This document shows positions 21,774 through 33,064 of a stretch of DNA of 64,000 bases, one piece after another. Positions within the stretch are counted from its first letter, which is position 1. Each line of letters opens with the position of its first letter. The stretch is from contig VNWV01000004.1 of NCBI GenBank assembly GCA_009801085.1, forward strand, positions 2,108,001-2,172,000. The letters run 5' to 3'. This stretch comes from Lasiodiplodia sp. COLG20. Its lineage: Eukaryota; Ascomycota; Dothideomycetes; Botryosphaeriales; Botryosphaeriaceae. The translations under genes and the position numbers were made by a program. The notes under the pieces were generated by a model. That model saw only the letters and a program-made list of their open reading frames with translations, did not search any database and was not told the DNA's origin.

Positions 21774-24700
21774 ATGGCTGACCCTCTCACGGCTCTAAGC
21801 ATCGCCGGAAATGTGGTTCAATTCATCAGCTTTGCAGGCGAGCTCATCGGCAGAACTCGGGAAATAGCCAATTCCCACTATGGAGCTCTTGTCAAGCATA
21901 CCGAGCTCGAGACCATCACCACTAGTATTTTGGCATTCAACGATCTGATCACGTACACTTCAACTCGATATCGGAAAGAAAAAGGAAACCCCCAGAAAGA
22001 TTCATTATCGCCACAAGAACTCTATGAGGAAAGTCTCATCGAACTCGATGAACAGCTGTCATTGCTTTGTGCCGACTGTAACAGTCTTGCACAACAACTC
22101 CTAGCTGCCATCGCGGACCTTAAAAGGCAGGGTTCATTCAAACAGTGGAACACGTTCCGCCAAGCTCTCCGGTCTGTTTGGAAAGACGACAAGATTGCGG
22201 ACTTGTCCCAACGCCTTGACGCTTATCGCACTCAGATAGGCATGATCGCCATAGCCTCCCTTACCGAGCACGTTCAGTATAATAACCTCACATTCCGTGA
22301 AAACCTTGATCATTCAATTTCTCGACTAGAAGAAAGGAATCAGCATTCGCAAATGCAGCTTTTCGAAAACATCAGGCAGCACATAGATCGGATCCAGGAG
22401 CAGGGAGACAGTGACCAACTGGCGTCCATCATCTCCGAAACCACCAAAAGGCAAAGAGAGGAGTCATTCAACGCAAAATCATGGAAAAATTGAAGTTTCA
22501 CGATATGCGCGATCGTCATTTGCAGACATCAGAGGCGCATGAGAAGACATATCAATGGGTCTTCCACGATCTTGGAGAAGTCGATCAATCTTCCTATACA
22601 GGGGTGGAGGTTGGAGCGACAGCAGAAGCTATGTCGCATGTAGCGCGGAAACGTGATATCGATGCCACATCAGAAACTTCTCTAACGGTGACCGATAACG
22701 CGGACGGAACCCAAGCTGACGACAGCGATTCTGAATCGGACGACCCTGGCGGTTGGTGGGACCACCTTACTGCAAGACAACTCGGGAACCAAAACTCCCG
22801 GCCCGCAACCTGGGACAGTTATCGTATCTGGCTGGAAAGTTCGGGGCCACTTTATTGGATCACGGGAAAACCAGGTTCCGGAAAGTCGACCCTCATGAAG
22901 CTTCTATACGATGACACTCTCCTTTCAAAATATCTCCAATCTTGGACCGGTGACCATTCACTCCGTAAAGCCGGCTTTTTCTTTTGGAATGCCGGTACAA
23001 CCATGCAAATGTCCAAGGATGGTATGCTGAGAACATTGCTATACGAAGCCATCGGCGGCTGTCTTGACCTCATTCCCGTACTGTTTCCTGATAGGTGGGC
23101 ATACTGCACCTTGTTCGGCTTTGAAAGCCGAGATTGGTCTTCCAGTGAGCTTGAGCAGGCTCTCATAACACTGGTATCGGATGGCTCCGTCAAACACTTT
23201 TTCATGATTGATGGTCTCGATGAGTTTACCGGAGAGCCAAGGGATCTAGTGAGCCTCATCCTCCAGTGTTGTGCGGGCAGGTCAAACGTCAAGATTTGTG
23301 TCGCCAGCCGGCCCTGGATCCCATTCGAGAGCGGCTTCAGGCACTATCCCCGCCTCCACATGGAGGAGATGACAGCTTCTGACATAGGACTGTATGTCAC
23401 CGACAGATTCTACGAGAACGATGTGTTCAAAGACCGGATGGAAATGAAATATCAGGTGCGAAACTGTCAAAAACTTCTCAGGAACATTACCAGAAGAGCA
23501 AAAGGCGTCTTCCTCTGGGTCAAGCTTGTGACGAATTTGCTTCTCCATAAATTGGAAAATGGTGGGTCTATCGAAGAGCTGCATTCAGCGCTCAGCAAAT
23601 ACCCCCCTGGACTTAACAACCTTTTCGATGGCATTTGGGCCCAGATCCGGGATAGCGAATACTTTGAGGAGTCTGCAGGAATATTCCGGAGAATCCAGAC
23701 TGCAAAAAATCCAGTGCCACTGTTGGTTCTCCTGTACGCGGAAGAAGGCCCGGAAAAAGCACTGGATGACGATATCTGCTGCCTCTCTGTTGAGGCAGAT
23801 CACAACCTTGCCGACCAGATGAGACGCCGGATCAAAAGCCGATGTGGTGGCTTTCTCGAAAGTCCAGGTTTCAAGGAACAGAAGACCTGGGCCAAAGTGG
23901 AATACCTGCACAGGACCGTGAAAGACTATCTCCTCCAAGACCAAATATACCAGTCACTTACTTCGGCATCCAACACCACCCAAAATCAAATTGTCTTGAC
24001 CCTCTGTACCGGCTTTCTACGCTGTATCAAGAAATTGGATGGTTCCCAACCCACTTTCCTCCCGCGTTTCAAGTACCTCACTTCCAATTGCCTCGACTTC
24101 TCAAAAATCATGGAGGAGGTCAATAATGAGATGAACCTCCGTATTCTGCTCAATCTCAACGAAACAGCCGGCAGCTTCTTTCGAGCAGGAGCTGTTAATG
24201 CCGAGCAGTGGATTAAAGAAGCACAGAAAAATGCTCCTTACGCCTTGAAGCCTGACTGGACAAACCTGTGCACCATGGCTACTGGTTCTTCCAGTTTCCT
24301 AGAGTTTGCACTTCAACGAGGGTTCTACTCATACGTCGAGCACACTCTGAAACAGCAATACCACTCCGGAATTTACGACCAATCTCGCCTATCAAACTTT
24401 CTTGTGATTGCCCTTGACCACGACAGGATCGATATCAAGTTTTTTTCAGTCGCACTTCAGAATGGGGCTGATCCAAACGTTCCAGCGGACGGCTACGAGT
24501 CCAGTCGTGTACCATGGTATCATCTACTCTACCTATTGTCAGTAACAGGACAGGAGGTGATGACGAGTTCACACGGGGAAGACGGCCTCAGTTTATCCAC
24601 TTGCAAAAGACTAGGTACTATCGCAGAGTTATTCCTGGATCATGGCGCTGATCCGTTCGTTCGAGCGATTAAGACGGATGCTATTGATATCATCAAATCC

Positions 24701-24826
24701 ACTGTTGGACAGGCCGATGCAGCTCTTGCCAGTCGATTGGTTTCGAGGCTGGAAGCACATCGAAAGCTGAAGCCCCGGAGAAGAAAGCGGGATAGTCTTT
24801 TGTTTTGGAGGAAGGCAAAGACCTGA
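21774..24826 (+). CDS. NLR-like STAND protein: fungal N-terminal domain + NACHT, coding frame broken near 22475
   Basis: Two overlapping frames. The first, 21774-22493, begins MADPLTALSIAGNVVQFISF, the fungal STAND N-terminal domain also seen in phospholipase-related proteins (PigL_N type), and runs through helical sequence to ETTKRQREESFNAK. The second, open from about 22474 to 24826, continues IMEKLKFHDMRDRHLQTSEA, the linker that precedes NACHT. It then has Walker A GKPGSGKST, Walker B HFFMIDGLDEF, sensor-like ICVASRPW, a winged-helix part and a DUF7791-like C-terminus (VEYLHRTVKDYLL). The two pieces are one gene. The frame changes by -1 at GCAAAATCATGG. Explanations are a one-base deletion, a sequencing error, -1 frameshifting, or a weak 50-bp intron (22411-22460). 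No C-terminal repeat domain follows. Confidence 0.8.
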
Positions 24827-25071
24827 TCATTTGTTACGAGGATTAGCAGCTAGACCGAACTTTCTTTACCCTCTGTTTCGATCTGATAATATAATATCTC
24901 GCTCAAGATTCATTATTGCCATGTTGAAAAGAAAGGTATTTAGTAGCTGCGGATGATAAGCGGAAAATAACATCGCCTCATCGTAGTTTTCCGTACAATG
25001 CGGCCACAATAAAAACCTCCTCCCTGAAACCTTGTCCAAGATGAACGATCAACGAAAAGGATTTTCATCAA
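24827..25071. other. intergenic stretch
   Basis: AT-rich 3' flank of the NLR gene (AATATAATATCTCG near 24885). No gene seen. Confidence 0.5.
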
Positions 25072-25482
25072 ATGAAGGCCATAGGCCACGACGGCGGCAA
25101 AGGCGTGGCCTTCCAGCCTTGCGCTGTCCCGTCACCCGGCGAGATCGTCTTTACCAAGAACGTTAGCTCCGCCTTCGTCGGCACGGACCTTGAGCAAACG
25201 ATACGCGACCGAGGCATCACGGAGCTGGTTGTTGCGGGGATGACGACTGATGGCTGTGTCAGCACGAGCGTGCGCATGGTGGCGAACCTCGGCGTCAAGC
25301 CGGAACGCGTTGTGCTGCGGAGCGACGCAACGGCGATGTACGAGCGCGGAATCGGCCAACTGAGCAAGAGGATGACGTGGGATACCGAGTTCTTGTAGTC
25401 GGTACATCTGGCTAGCTTTAATGGTGAGTTTTGCGGGGTCATGAGCAAGACGGACTTTGTTGAGAGTTGGGTGCCATTTTAA
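25072..25482 (+). pseudogene. isochorismatase-like hydrolase, 5'-truncated and with an in-frame stop
   Basis: The frame carries the second half of a cysteine hydrolase of the isochorismatase superfamily: GKGVAFQPCAVPSPGE, the lysine motif VFTKNVSSAFVGTDLE, and the nucleophile region VVAGMTTDGCVSTSVRMVAN with the active Cys. The first ~70 residues, which hold the catalytic Asp, are absent; upstream frames are closed and do not resemble the family. A TAG at 25396-25398 interrupts the end, but the same frame goes on to HLASFNGEFCGVMSKTDF and stops at 25480-25482, matching the usual C-terminus. Truncation plus a nonsense codon marks a pseudogene. Confidence 0.8.
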
Positions 25483-25800
25483 GTGATGTGGATGCTAGGT
25501 TCGGGGGCTTTGGCGATGTTTTCTTTTTTTTTTTATACATGAAGGATCATGTCAGCCTTGTAGGTATGTCTATACCACGCAGAACGCCTCACGGGAGATG
25601 CTTAAAGAATGAGATGTTATATTAGAACACTGTGTGTCTGTCATTCTCCAAACGAGCGAATATACTAGCAGATCCGACCTGATCTTGGTCTGTGTGATAT
25701 AAAGGCAACCGCAGAAAACAGTAACGTCCGCACCGAGTCATAAAAAGATGATTGACACCCACTTCCTGATACCCGTAACGACTGACAAACCAACAGCACA
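25483..25800. other. intergenic stretch between convergent genes
   Basis: Contains a T-run at about 25525-25535. Nothing else recognised. Confidence 0.5.
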
Positions 25801-26979
25801 TCAAAAGGCTGTCTGACACAGACTTCCCCTACTCACGCAATAGTCCTCCATATCATCAAAGGCAGCGCAACAAGCCGATTCGGTAATTGTATCTACAAGA
25901 GCATCCGTCAGACTCCTTGTCGATATTGATGTGTCTGCTTGCTATGTGTCCTACAATCAAGGTCAGCATTACTAATGCGTAATCAAAGAACTGCCGATGC
26001 CTTCTCATACCTACTCGAGAGTGTAGAACTGCGGGTCATACGGAACTCCGTTATCACCATCCCCAGCCTCCGCAGAAGCTTCAAAAGCGTCGGGATCTGA
26101 CTGCGCTCGCTTCCCGATATCTGTGCTACATTCAAGATCAGCATGGCCGGAGCGTAGTAAAGCACTGACCGCTTTCCTTACTGGATCTTTCCTCGGCTGA
26201 CCAGTTCATTCGGGACTGCTGCTCCAGCTCGCTCCACGGCCTCGGATGGGATAGCATGAGCGCGTCTCCAATTCCACCCCCAGGTAATTGCAGCGGCGTC
26301 TGCGGTGTCCACGGAGGTCGCTGTATCAACACGTCCAGAGCGCCGGGGAGACAGGAAGATCGGAACGTCTGCAAAGTCTTCGGAATCCGCAGTAGCGTCC
26401 GCCGAAATCCCTGCGCCGTCAGCTTCCTCCTCCTTCAGAGGAACCTTGGCCCCCCGCTTGCGATTGTCAAATGATAGCCACCGGCGGTCCCACCACCACT
26501 TTGCGTTGGTGGTGCTCGCAGTGTCCGCAGAGCCAGAAGAGGTGTCAGAGCCCACAAGGTCCGTGTGAATTTCAGTGTCCCCAGCGTTGGCGGTGTCTAG
26601 AAGGTTTATGGTGTCTGCAGTGCCCAAAGTGTCGGCAGAGTACGCAGTGGCCGTACCATCCGTACCATCTGTAAGAACAGCAGGTGCGTTTTGGGCTGGA
26701 TCTCGCTGGGAAAGGCTGATGCTTAAAATTAGCACAAACGTAAATAAAGGCCACTGCCGCTTTTCTTCCTACTTACGGTGTAGCCCAAGAAGTTGGGTCA
26801 ACAGAACTTTCAGCATTGGCCACGGGAGCTCGCACCTTGGTTGGGGGTCTCCGTGCCCAGTGGATGTTGATACGTCTGTCCACTACACGCCCTGCGAGAT
26901 CAGGTCCATCCGATGTCGGAGTAGGTAGTGCATGGGCCGCGATGGCGATGAACGCCACTGCGATTGGAATGACGTGCAT
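25801..26979 (-). CDS. secreted protein of unknown function, Asp/Thr/Ala-rich
   Basis: Model: exon 1 26979-26777 (signal peptide MHVIPIAVAFIAIAAHALPT), exon 2 26721-26182, exon 3 26125 to about 26016, and a last exon whose acceptor is unclear. The first two introns have GTAAGT and GTAAGG donors and keep frame. Exon 3 reads DIGKRAQSDPDAFEASAEA and ends YDPQFYTL. The last exon may read HINIDKESDGCSCRYNY (stop at 25856-25858); a competing frame, open to 25801, does not join in phase. The middle is low-complexity with repeated ADT/DTA units (SADTLGTADTINLLDTANAG) and two WxW patches (KWWWDRRW, WGWNWRR). No family recognised. A fast-evolving secreted protein is likely. Confidence 0.55.
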
Positions 26980-27752
26980 TAGTAATTCGAATCGTTGGTT
27001 CTGAGGTAGACTGGCTTCTTCTGGCCCTGGCGGTCGAGGTTTTGTGCTAAGTTGTTGCAATAAGGGTTCCGTCGAGTCTTAAGTACTTATTCACACCGGC
27101 GTGTAAGTCTTTCCATCTGGCTGGGCTCTGCTATGCTTTTCTACATGATACAGCCTGAATGATGCCTCCAAGCCATTGTGTGATTCCTCTGACTTAGAAT
27201 CCTAAGCTAAAAGTCACGGAAGGCGGTCACAGGGCACTCTGGTCCTCTACACCAAGCCAACAAAAGGTATATTCACACCTCTGAGCACCAAAAGGAACCT
27301 AAAAAGTGGAGACAGTGAATCCTTTCATGAGGAGAGACCTTGGCCGTGTTGTAGTGGTAGGTTCTGTGATAGGTCGATCTGGTGCCGCATTTAGTAAAAA
27401 GCGACCTCACGCCAGCTGGCGGTGTGCATAATGTCTTTCGTGGACCTTCGGACCCGAGTTTGAGCATCTTCCTTCGATTGTTCCAGTAATGACCTATCGA
27501 ATACTCGATCTCTTTGGAATTCGATTTGCCTTTGCAATTTGGTCGTTTATTTGACTAGAACCCTGATGTATTCTGCGTGTGTGGCTGGATGCGAGGTCTG
27601 GACGTCATCATCGCACTTGCAACATTCTTCGTCACCTAAGGTCAACGCAGAAACCAAACCTACTTTATTTTCGGTCTCGCTCGCTACCGCCTTTCGCGTT
27701 CGCGACTGGCCGCTTAACAGCTCATGACCCTCCGTATCTTCGGCGCTCTTTC
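26980..27752. other. intergenic stretch upstream of the secreted-protein gene
   Basis: No supported gene. Short frames only; ends at the target duplication of the MITE. Confidence 0.5.
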
Positions 27753-28219
27753 CATGTCATCAGGGCTCCAAGTCAAGTAATTCAGCTTGACAGTTTGAAA
27801 CAGTTTCGCAGTTCAAATCACCACAAATTTCGAACTACCAAATAATGAAACTGCAAGTAATTCAAACCAGTTCTTTAAGATATACGTATAATATAAGCGA
27901 TAGAAGTAAAGCGCATATTTATCTCTTTTTAATTCTATCGACAAACTGTCTTTTTAGAAATAGTTATTATAAGCTAATAAGAGCTTGAAGATAAGGCATA
28001 CGTATCCGTGCGTAGGTAGGAGCGGCTTGGTGTTGAGGAAGGAGTATGGATAATACGCCACCCGAATATTTCCCTATCCAATTATAATCCCTGTTTATCA
28101 CGTGATAGTTCATTTCGTCTTACCTAGTCTTAAATCAGTTTGAGGCTCAAACTGTTCAAATCGAGAATGAAAATGACTTGAACAGTTTGAACTGAATTGC
28201 TGGGAGCCCTGCATGTCAT
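27753..28219. mobile_element. hAT-type MITE, 451 bp, with 8-bp target-site duplications
   Basis: The element spans 27761-28211. It begins CAGGGCTCCAAG and ends with the near inverted complement (CTGGGAGCCCTG), so the terminal inverted repeats are about 12 bp with one mismatch; slightly further in, both ends carry AATTCAG/CTGAATT. It is flanked by perfect 8-bp direct repeats CATGTCAT at 27753-27760 and 28212-28219. Eight-bp duplications and CAGGG ends are typical of hAT transposons. The inside is AT-rich, has several subterminal AACAGTTTGA-like motifs in both orientations, and codes for no transposase. It is therefore a non-autonomous element moved by a hAT transposase elsewhere in the genome. 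Confidence 0.88.
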
Positions 28220-29018
28220 ACTCCCTCTTCTGGCCTCGCGACACCTTCGCGACTCCTGGCGTGGACTTATCAATCTGTTTTCTGATCCCGTGGTGATTCT
28301 CCCACGGCTAATGGTAATTCGCTGGTGCGTATGCCTCTCCAAACGACGAGGACAGACGAAGCTCCCGACTCAGTCTTTGGTAGTGTACGGGACTTTGGCC
28401 CAAAACCTCACTGGCGGCATGCAGGAGTCTGAAGGTTATTTTGCCATCTCGGAATGCGTTGTACGCGCATGCAATGATGGAGTGAGGGAGTCTAATGTGA
28501 TAGAGGATTTGGTGTACCTACGTTAGACCACTACCATTGAAGAAGAGAGCTAAAGCAATCGGACAAGGGCCAGGCAGATCAAATTAAGGAGATGCGGCAT
28601 CGTCCTTGAGAGTGACTAGAGCCAACTTATGCGTGCAGGTTTTTAGAAGAAACTTGCAAAGCGCGGGGTCTGTGCGCAGGCGGTTGCTGCGCCCGGCAAC
28701 GAGGGCTCGTGGTTGGCAGTTTCCTGTTCTGGCTGCCAAGACTTTCCAGTGCCTTGCTGCTCTTGTCAAGATCTTCGCCACTCCGTCCTCTTTGCCTCAG
28801 CATCCTCACTCATCTACGCACGCTAAACAAATCACCTTACTCCATCGCTTGGCTTCCTGACAGCGTTGCAGCTCCGAGCTGCTGCTTGGACGCCTGGCTG
28901 TCTTCGTCGCCGCCAGTGGCGATGCATCACTAAACCCTCACCTGCGTTGACAGTCTTTCGACACCGTCCATCATCATTGCGCATAGTCGTTCCGACTTCG
29001 CGCCTCCACCCAACAACC
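28220..29018. other. intergenic stretch and 5' region of the F-box-like gene
   Basis: No supported gene. The last ~150 bp before 29019 are pyrimidine-rich and probably promoter/5'UTR. Confidence 0.5.
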
Positions 29019-29921
29019 ATGAGCGCCCGCCGGTCCGCGCGGATCAGCAAGATCCCTCGGATCTCGTACCATGAGGCACAGGCCGACACCTCAGATCTTG
29101 CGAGCGACGCCGAAGAGGACGAGGACTCTCATGTCGATAGCTCCTCACTCAGCCAAGTCACAAAGGTACGAGATGTTTTTTCCAAATCAAAATATCTCGC
29201 TCTCACTCCTACATCTTTTCGTCCAAAGACATTTCAATCACTGACAGTTCACTTCATGTAGAAGCGTAAGCGAGCGGCTCCGGTGTCAACTCAGAAGAAA
29301 CGGAAGAACACCAAGGTGGATATCTTCCGCTGGGCAGACCTGCCTGGCGAGCTCAAGAACACGATCTACGAATTCGCCCTCATCGAGCAGAAACCTTTGT
29401 ATATCAAGGCGGCAAAGGGCCCAAAGCGCCTGAGGCACTGTGTTCGTCGCGTTCGTACCTCGATTAATTTGTCTTCTGGCAAGCGCCAGCTTCCAGAGCC
29501 CTTGGCTCTGGGACTTCTTCTGGTTGACAAAACGACACATGCAGAGGCCGCACCGATTTTCTATTCGGAAAACCACTTCCACTTTGATAGCTGGCGCGCT
29601 ATGTTCTTTTTCCTTTACCCACTCGAAACTCGTACCAAAAGCTGGATCAGGTCTATGAGAGTGATTACGTACAATTACTGCATAGCAGGTGAATGGGTGT
29701 TCCCAGCCTTCGATGCTCTCATCGGCGTAACGAATCTTCAGAGGTTGAATATCGCGACATCATTTCGAAACATGAAGGGACTCTACATGCAATGCTACCA
29801 CTGGATCGACGCTGTAGGAGAGCGAAAAGCTGACAAGTACGCAGCGCTGCAAATACTCCAAGGCCTTGACAATCTTGACGTCATGAAGCTGAGGAAATTA
29901 ATTGCAGAAGACATGCACTGA
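29019..29921 (+). CDS. F-box-like fungal protein with nuclear-type basic N-terminus
   Basis: Two exons, 29019-29165 and 29262-29921, with a 96-bp intron (CTGAC branch, TGTAG acceptor), giving 268 aa. The N-terminus is Arg/Ser-rich and acidic (MSARRSARISKIPRISYHEA, DAEEDEDSHVDSS), then a bipartite-like basic patch (KRKRAAPVSTQKKRKN). The core starts with DIFRWADLPGELKNTIYEFAL, the F-box-like motif of a large fungal family (LPxELRxxIYxxAL). It continues with LLVDKTTHAEAAPIFYSENHF, the usual second block. Such proteins may be substrate receptors of SCF ubiquitin ligases; partner and substrate are unknown. Both ends look complete. Confidence 0.75.
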
Positions 29922-30713
29922 TGCATCGAAGTCATCTTCAGCGGGTAGCAGCAGATCTCGGCAATTCCACTTCGAGGTAGTTGGACGGAGTGACACTCGA
30001 TTCTCAGGGAACACGCATCAGCGCACCAACACTTTCACTTCGAGATTCGGTCTGACTGGAAGCCGCGTCACGGAGCAAGACGAAGAAAAAAGGCATGGGT
30101 CCGGCATGTCTTCAATAAGCTTCATTCTGGGAAATAATATGGTTGGGTTTCACAAAGTGCTTGGCTTGACGTGGAGGTCATGCAAAGCAGGACTACGGTT
30201 TTTCATTCTTGGTTTGCATTCAGGATGTCCCTCCTTGGAGGAACTAATGCTTTCAATTTTTTTTTCACAGTTTCAGGCTTTCACTTCGTTGGTACTTTGG
30301 GTCCATGGTAGCCTTCTACGAGAGATTCATTGGGGATCACGGTCCGCCGAATCCAACCAACGGCACGAAGTATGGGAAAATGAAACATATAGGACGGTAG
30401 AGCTGAGAATGTGCATTGGCTTTACCTGCATGATCGTAACCAGGGCAAGATGAGTTGCTTCTCGATATTCCTCCCCGTGCCACTTGTATAGACGCCTTAA
30501 ACATTTTGCTCCTCACACTTCCAGACCTTATGCCATGCCATTGTTCAACGCAGCGATGCTCTGCTCCTACCAGACAGAGACCATAGCGGCGAGTCATGCG
30601 GTCCTTACGGTAACAGGCGCGAGGGAGGCGCGGTTGCTTGATTGGGATGACGGGATGAGAGAGTGGTTGGATGATTACATAAATATCACTGCGAAATAAA
30701 CTTCTGATCTGCT
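29922..30713. other. intergenic stretch between convergent genes
   Basis: A plus-strand frame of 183 codons runs through 29902-30453 but has no family resemblance and overlaps the F-box-like gene's end. Treated as non-coding. Confidence 0.45.
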
Positions 30714-32135
30714 TTAGCCCGTTCTCACGTCCGCCCATTCAAGCAATTCCGGGTCCTGCCTCAGCCTTTCCATTGCGTCTTTTTCCATCATCACTTGCAC
30801 TTCAATGCCTTCGTTTACATCTCCCACCTTGGGCCTCCTCGGATAGATAATAAACAGGTTGTTCAACGTATCGGTCGCAAAACGCAACGCACTCAGTGGC
30901 CCGAAGCCAAAGTCATGCGTCTGGTATGCCGTCACGATGCCCCAGCTTGACACAGTCGTAGAGAGACCCGCTGAGAAAGCGAAAGTCGGCCGCACGCATT
31001 TCAGGGGGAAGGATGCGAGGTAGTCCTTGGTGTCCTTGATCATGCTCGGCGAACGCCACTTGACGATTGCTGCCCGCACATCCTGCGCCAGCTCGCCAAA
31101 CGTGCTGCCGTGCAGCAGACGCGCTGCGGTCGAATCAATCCACGAAACGCTCAGCGTGTTGCCGGGATAAGCTTCGGGCAGGGGCGGGTCGTTGTACGCC
31201 CGGACGTTCACCGTCTGATGCAAGTGCACGTCGTCGTCCTTGTCCGGCAGCCGTGCACGCGTCATGGTCCGCCAAAAGAGAGCCGAGATGCAGTCGTTTG
31301 TTGAGACCCATTTGCCGGCTCCGCATTGTGCCGACGCTTTCAGCTGTGAGAGGCGGCTCAGTGGGATATGGAAGATGGTATGGGCCTGCTCAAAGGGCGG
31401 GGTCTTGATGTTCGGGAGCACTGGGGTGAACTTGAATGACTTGATCTTCGCTTGGACGTCGTCGAAGCGGTCTGGCGACAATGGCGTGGTGGAGCAGAAG
31501 GGTGCCGGGTCGAGGCAGCCGAGATCGAAAGATGGCGGCACTTCACCCGTGAACAACGACCGAGTGTTGACTGCCCAGCGCTCCATGATCACGTCGAATC
31601 CCTTGATATCAATGCACTGGTGGTGAATAGCTGTGCCGATGACTATGCCGCCGCGGATGAAGTTGAATTGGAGTTTTGCAACTGGGAAGCCTTTGCCCAC
31701 ATTTGGGTCGGCAGATATGGCGTAATCGGGCGGCATGTGGTGCTTTTCATTGAGCTCGGAGAATGGAAACTCCCGCTTCTCCAGTTCCTGGTAGGTGGGG
31801 AATTCGGTATCTTCGAGATGGTTGATGTGGACAGTGAGACTCCCGTGGGCTGCGGTCCGTTTGACGTAGCATTTCCCTGTCGAGTCTGCGTAAATATAGC
31901 CGCCCAAGTGGCGGTATTCCTTTGTTGTCCGGCGGAACCCTTCGCACAGGTTGGAAACAACAACCTCCTTATCGACATCGTCGCCAAGTTTGTACGTGGA
32001 GGTGATTGGGAGGTAAATCTTGACATACGCCGCGTCTAGGTTGCTGAGAGGAAGGATTTCCTCGGACGGGTCATTCTCGTCGATCAACTTGACCGTCCTG
32101 GTCTCCCTGCGAGGTGCTTTCTGCGAATGAGGCAT
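30714..32135 (-). CDS. BAHD-type acyltransferase (transferase family)
   Basis: Single exon, 473 aa from the ATG at 32135; the frame is open to 32264 but the extra 43 residues lack family features. Catalytic HxxxD is present as HHQCID (GTAIHHQCIDIKGFD), and the structural DFGWG motif appears as DFGFG (THDFGFGPLSA). Other family blocks: AYVKIYLPITSTYKLG at the start, the strand VAKLQFNFIRGGIVIGTA, and TVNVRAYNDPPLPEAYPGNT. BAHD enzymes move acyl groups from CoA to alcohols or amines, often in secondary metabolism (for example trichothecene 3-O-acetyltransferases). No other biosynthetic genes are near, so the substrate cannot be guessed. Confidence 0.88.
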   Translation of the reverse strand: MPHSQKAPRRETRTVKLIDENDPSEEILPLSNLDAAYVKIYLPITSTYKLGDDVDKEVVVSNLCEGFRRTTKEYRHLGGYIYADSTGKCYVKRTAAHGSLTVHINHLEDTEFPTYQELEKREFPFSELNEKHHMPPDYAISADPNVGKGFPVAKLQFNFIRGGIVIGTAIHHQCIDIKGFDVIMERWAVNTRSLFTGEVPPSFDLGCLDPAPFCSTTPLSPDRFDDVQAKIKSFKFTPVLPNIKTPPFEQAHTIFHIPLSRLSQLKASAQCGAGKWVSTNDCISALFWRTMTRARLPDKDDDVHLHQTVNVRAYNDPPLPEAYPGNTLSVSWIDSTAARLLHGSTFGELAQDVRAAIVKWRSPSMIKDTKDYLASFPLKCVRPTFAFSAGLSTTVSSWGIVTAYQTHDFGFGPLSALRFATDTLNNLFIIYPRRPKVGDVNEGIEVQVMMEKDAMERLRQDPELLEWADVRTG

Positions 32136-33064
32136 GTTTGGGGTGCTGTTTACCAAATGAGCGGAGAGACGAGTGGCACAGTGCAAAAATATAGGAGAAC
32201 CGCGCCCCCACTTTCCACATCCCATTTGGAAGGTGGCATGGCTCATATAGGTATGCCGTGGCATCTTAACACACGGGCCATGAGTACTTGGCTGGTGGGG
32301 AATTGAACCATAACCGGCAAAGGATCAACAAACCACAAGATCAGATTCAATCTTCAACGTCTCCTAATTATTCAGTCAGCGAAGCCCCTCGGTGTTTATC
32401 CAAACGCTATCCTCCAGCGACGTGAAGCCTTCTCTGCCCAAATCTCGCAACAACTGCCCCGCCCCAGCTCGAGCTTGACAATAAACTGATCCCACCCACG
32501 CTGAAAGCTTGAAATGAAGTCTCGCCCTCAATTCTGCTTCTACATTATGTCAAGAAGTGTATCGTAGTTGTACAGCTGTCCATCCGCGAGTGTAATATAG
32601 TACTTGTGTAATTAAGAGACACAAGGGGCATACAACCCTGCCAAATTAAGAGACCCTCGCAGCATTGCTGAGATGGCAACCTTCTGGGAGAGCTCGTCTT
32701 TGTTGGATAAGGATGTTATACCGCGCGGCTCGGAGTGGTGTACGGACAAGGAGCTCAAACGGTTGGGTCTGTTCGAGAATCTCACAATCAGCGTGGGATG
32801 GTGGGATAGCTTCACAGAAGATGCGAGTGGAAGTTTAGAATGGAAATTATTTGGCATTAGCGTCAAGATTGTAGCATAGTTCGAGATTGAGAAGCTGTTC
32901 TCTCTTGCAGTGGTGCCCAGACTGCAGGCGTCGGGTGATGACGTTGCGCTTCAGGTGCATTATCGTACTTGTGAATATTTAGACACTCAAAATAAAGTTT
33001 CTGAGTTAATATATTAGCGCTGTATTCGTCTTCTGAGAAAGAAACTTCAAGATTTATAGATGGT
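32136..33064. other. intergenic stretch
   Basis: Contains a 68-codon plus-strand frame (32673-32879, MATFWESSSLLDKDVIPRGS...) of unknown meaning. No other signal. Confidence 0.4.

Noticed and set aside
22411..22460. 50-bp intron as the sole explanation of the NLR frame break
   Set aside because: It would restore the frame, but the donor GTGACC and branch region are weak, and it removes residues that fit the family. Kept only as an alternative.
29902..30453. 183-codon plus-strand frame
   Set aside because: No recognisable domain, and it overlaps the end of the F-box-like gene in another frame.
31452..32039. 195-codon plus-strand frame
   Set aside because: Antisense shadow of the BAHD acyltransferase, whose catalytic motifs are clear.
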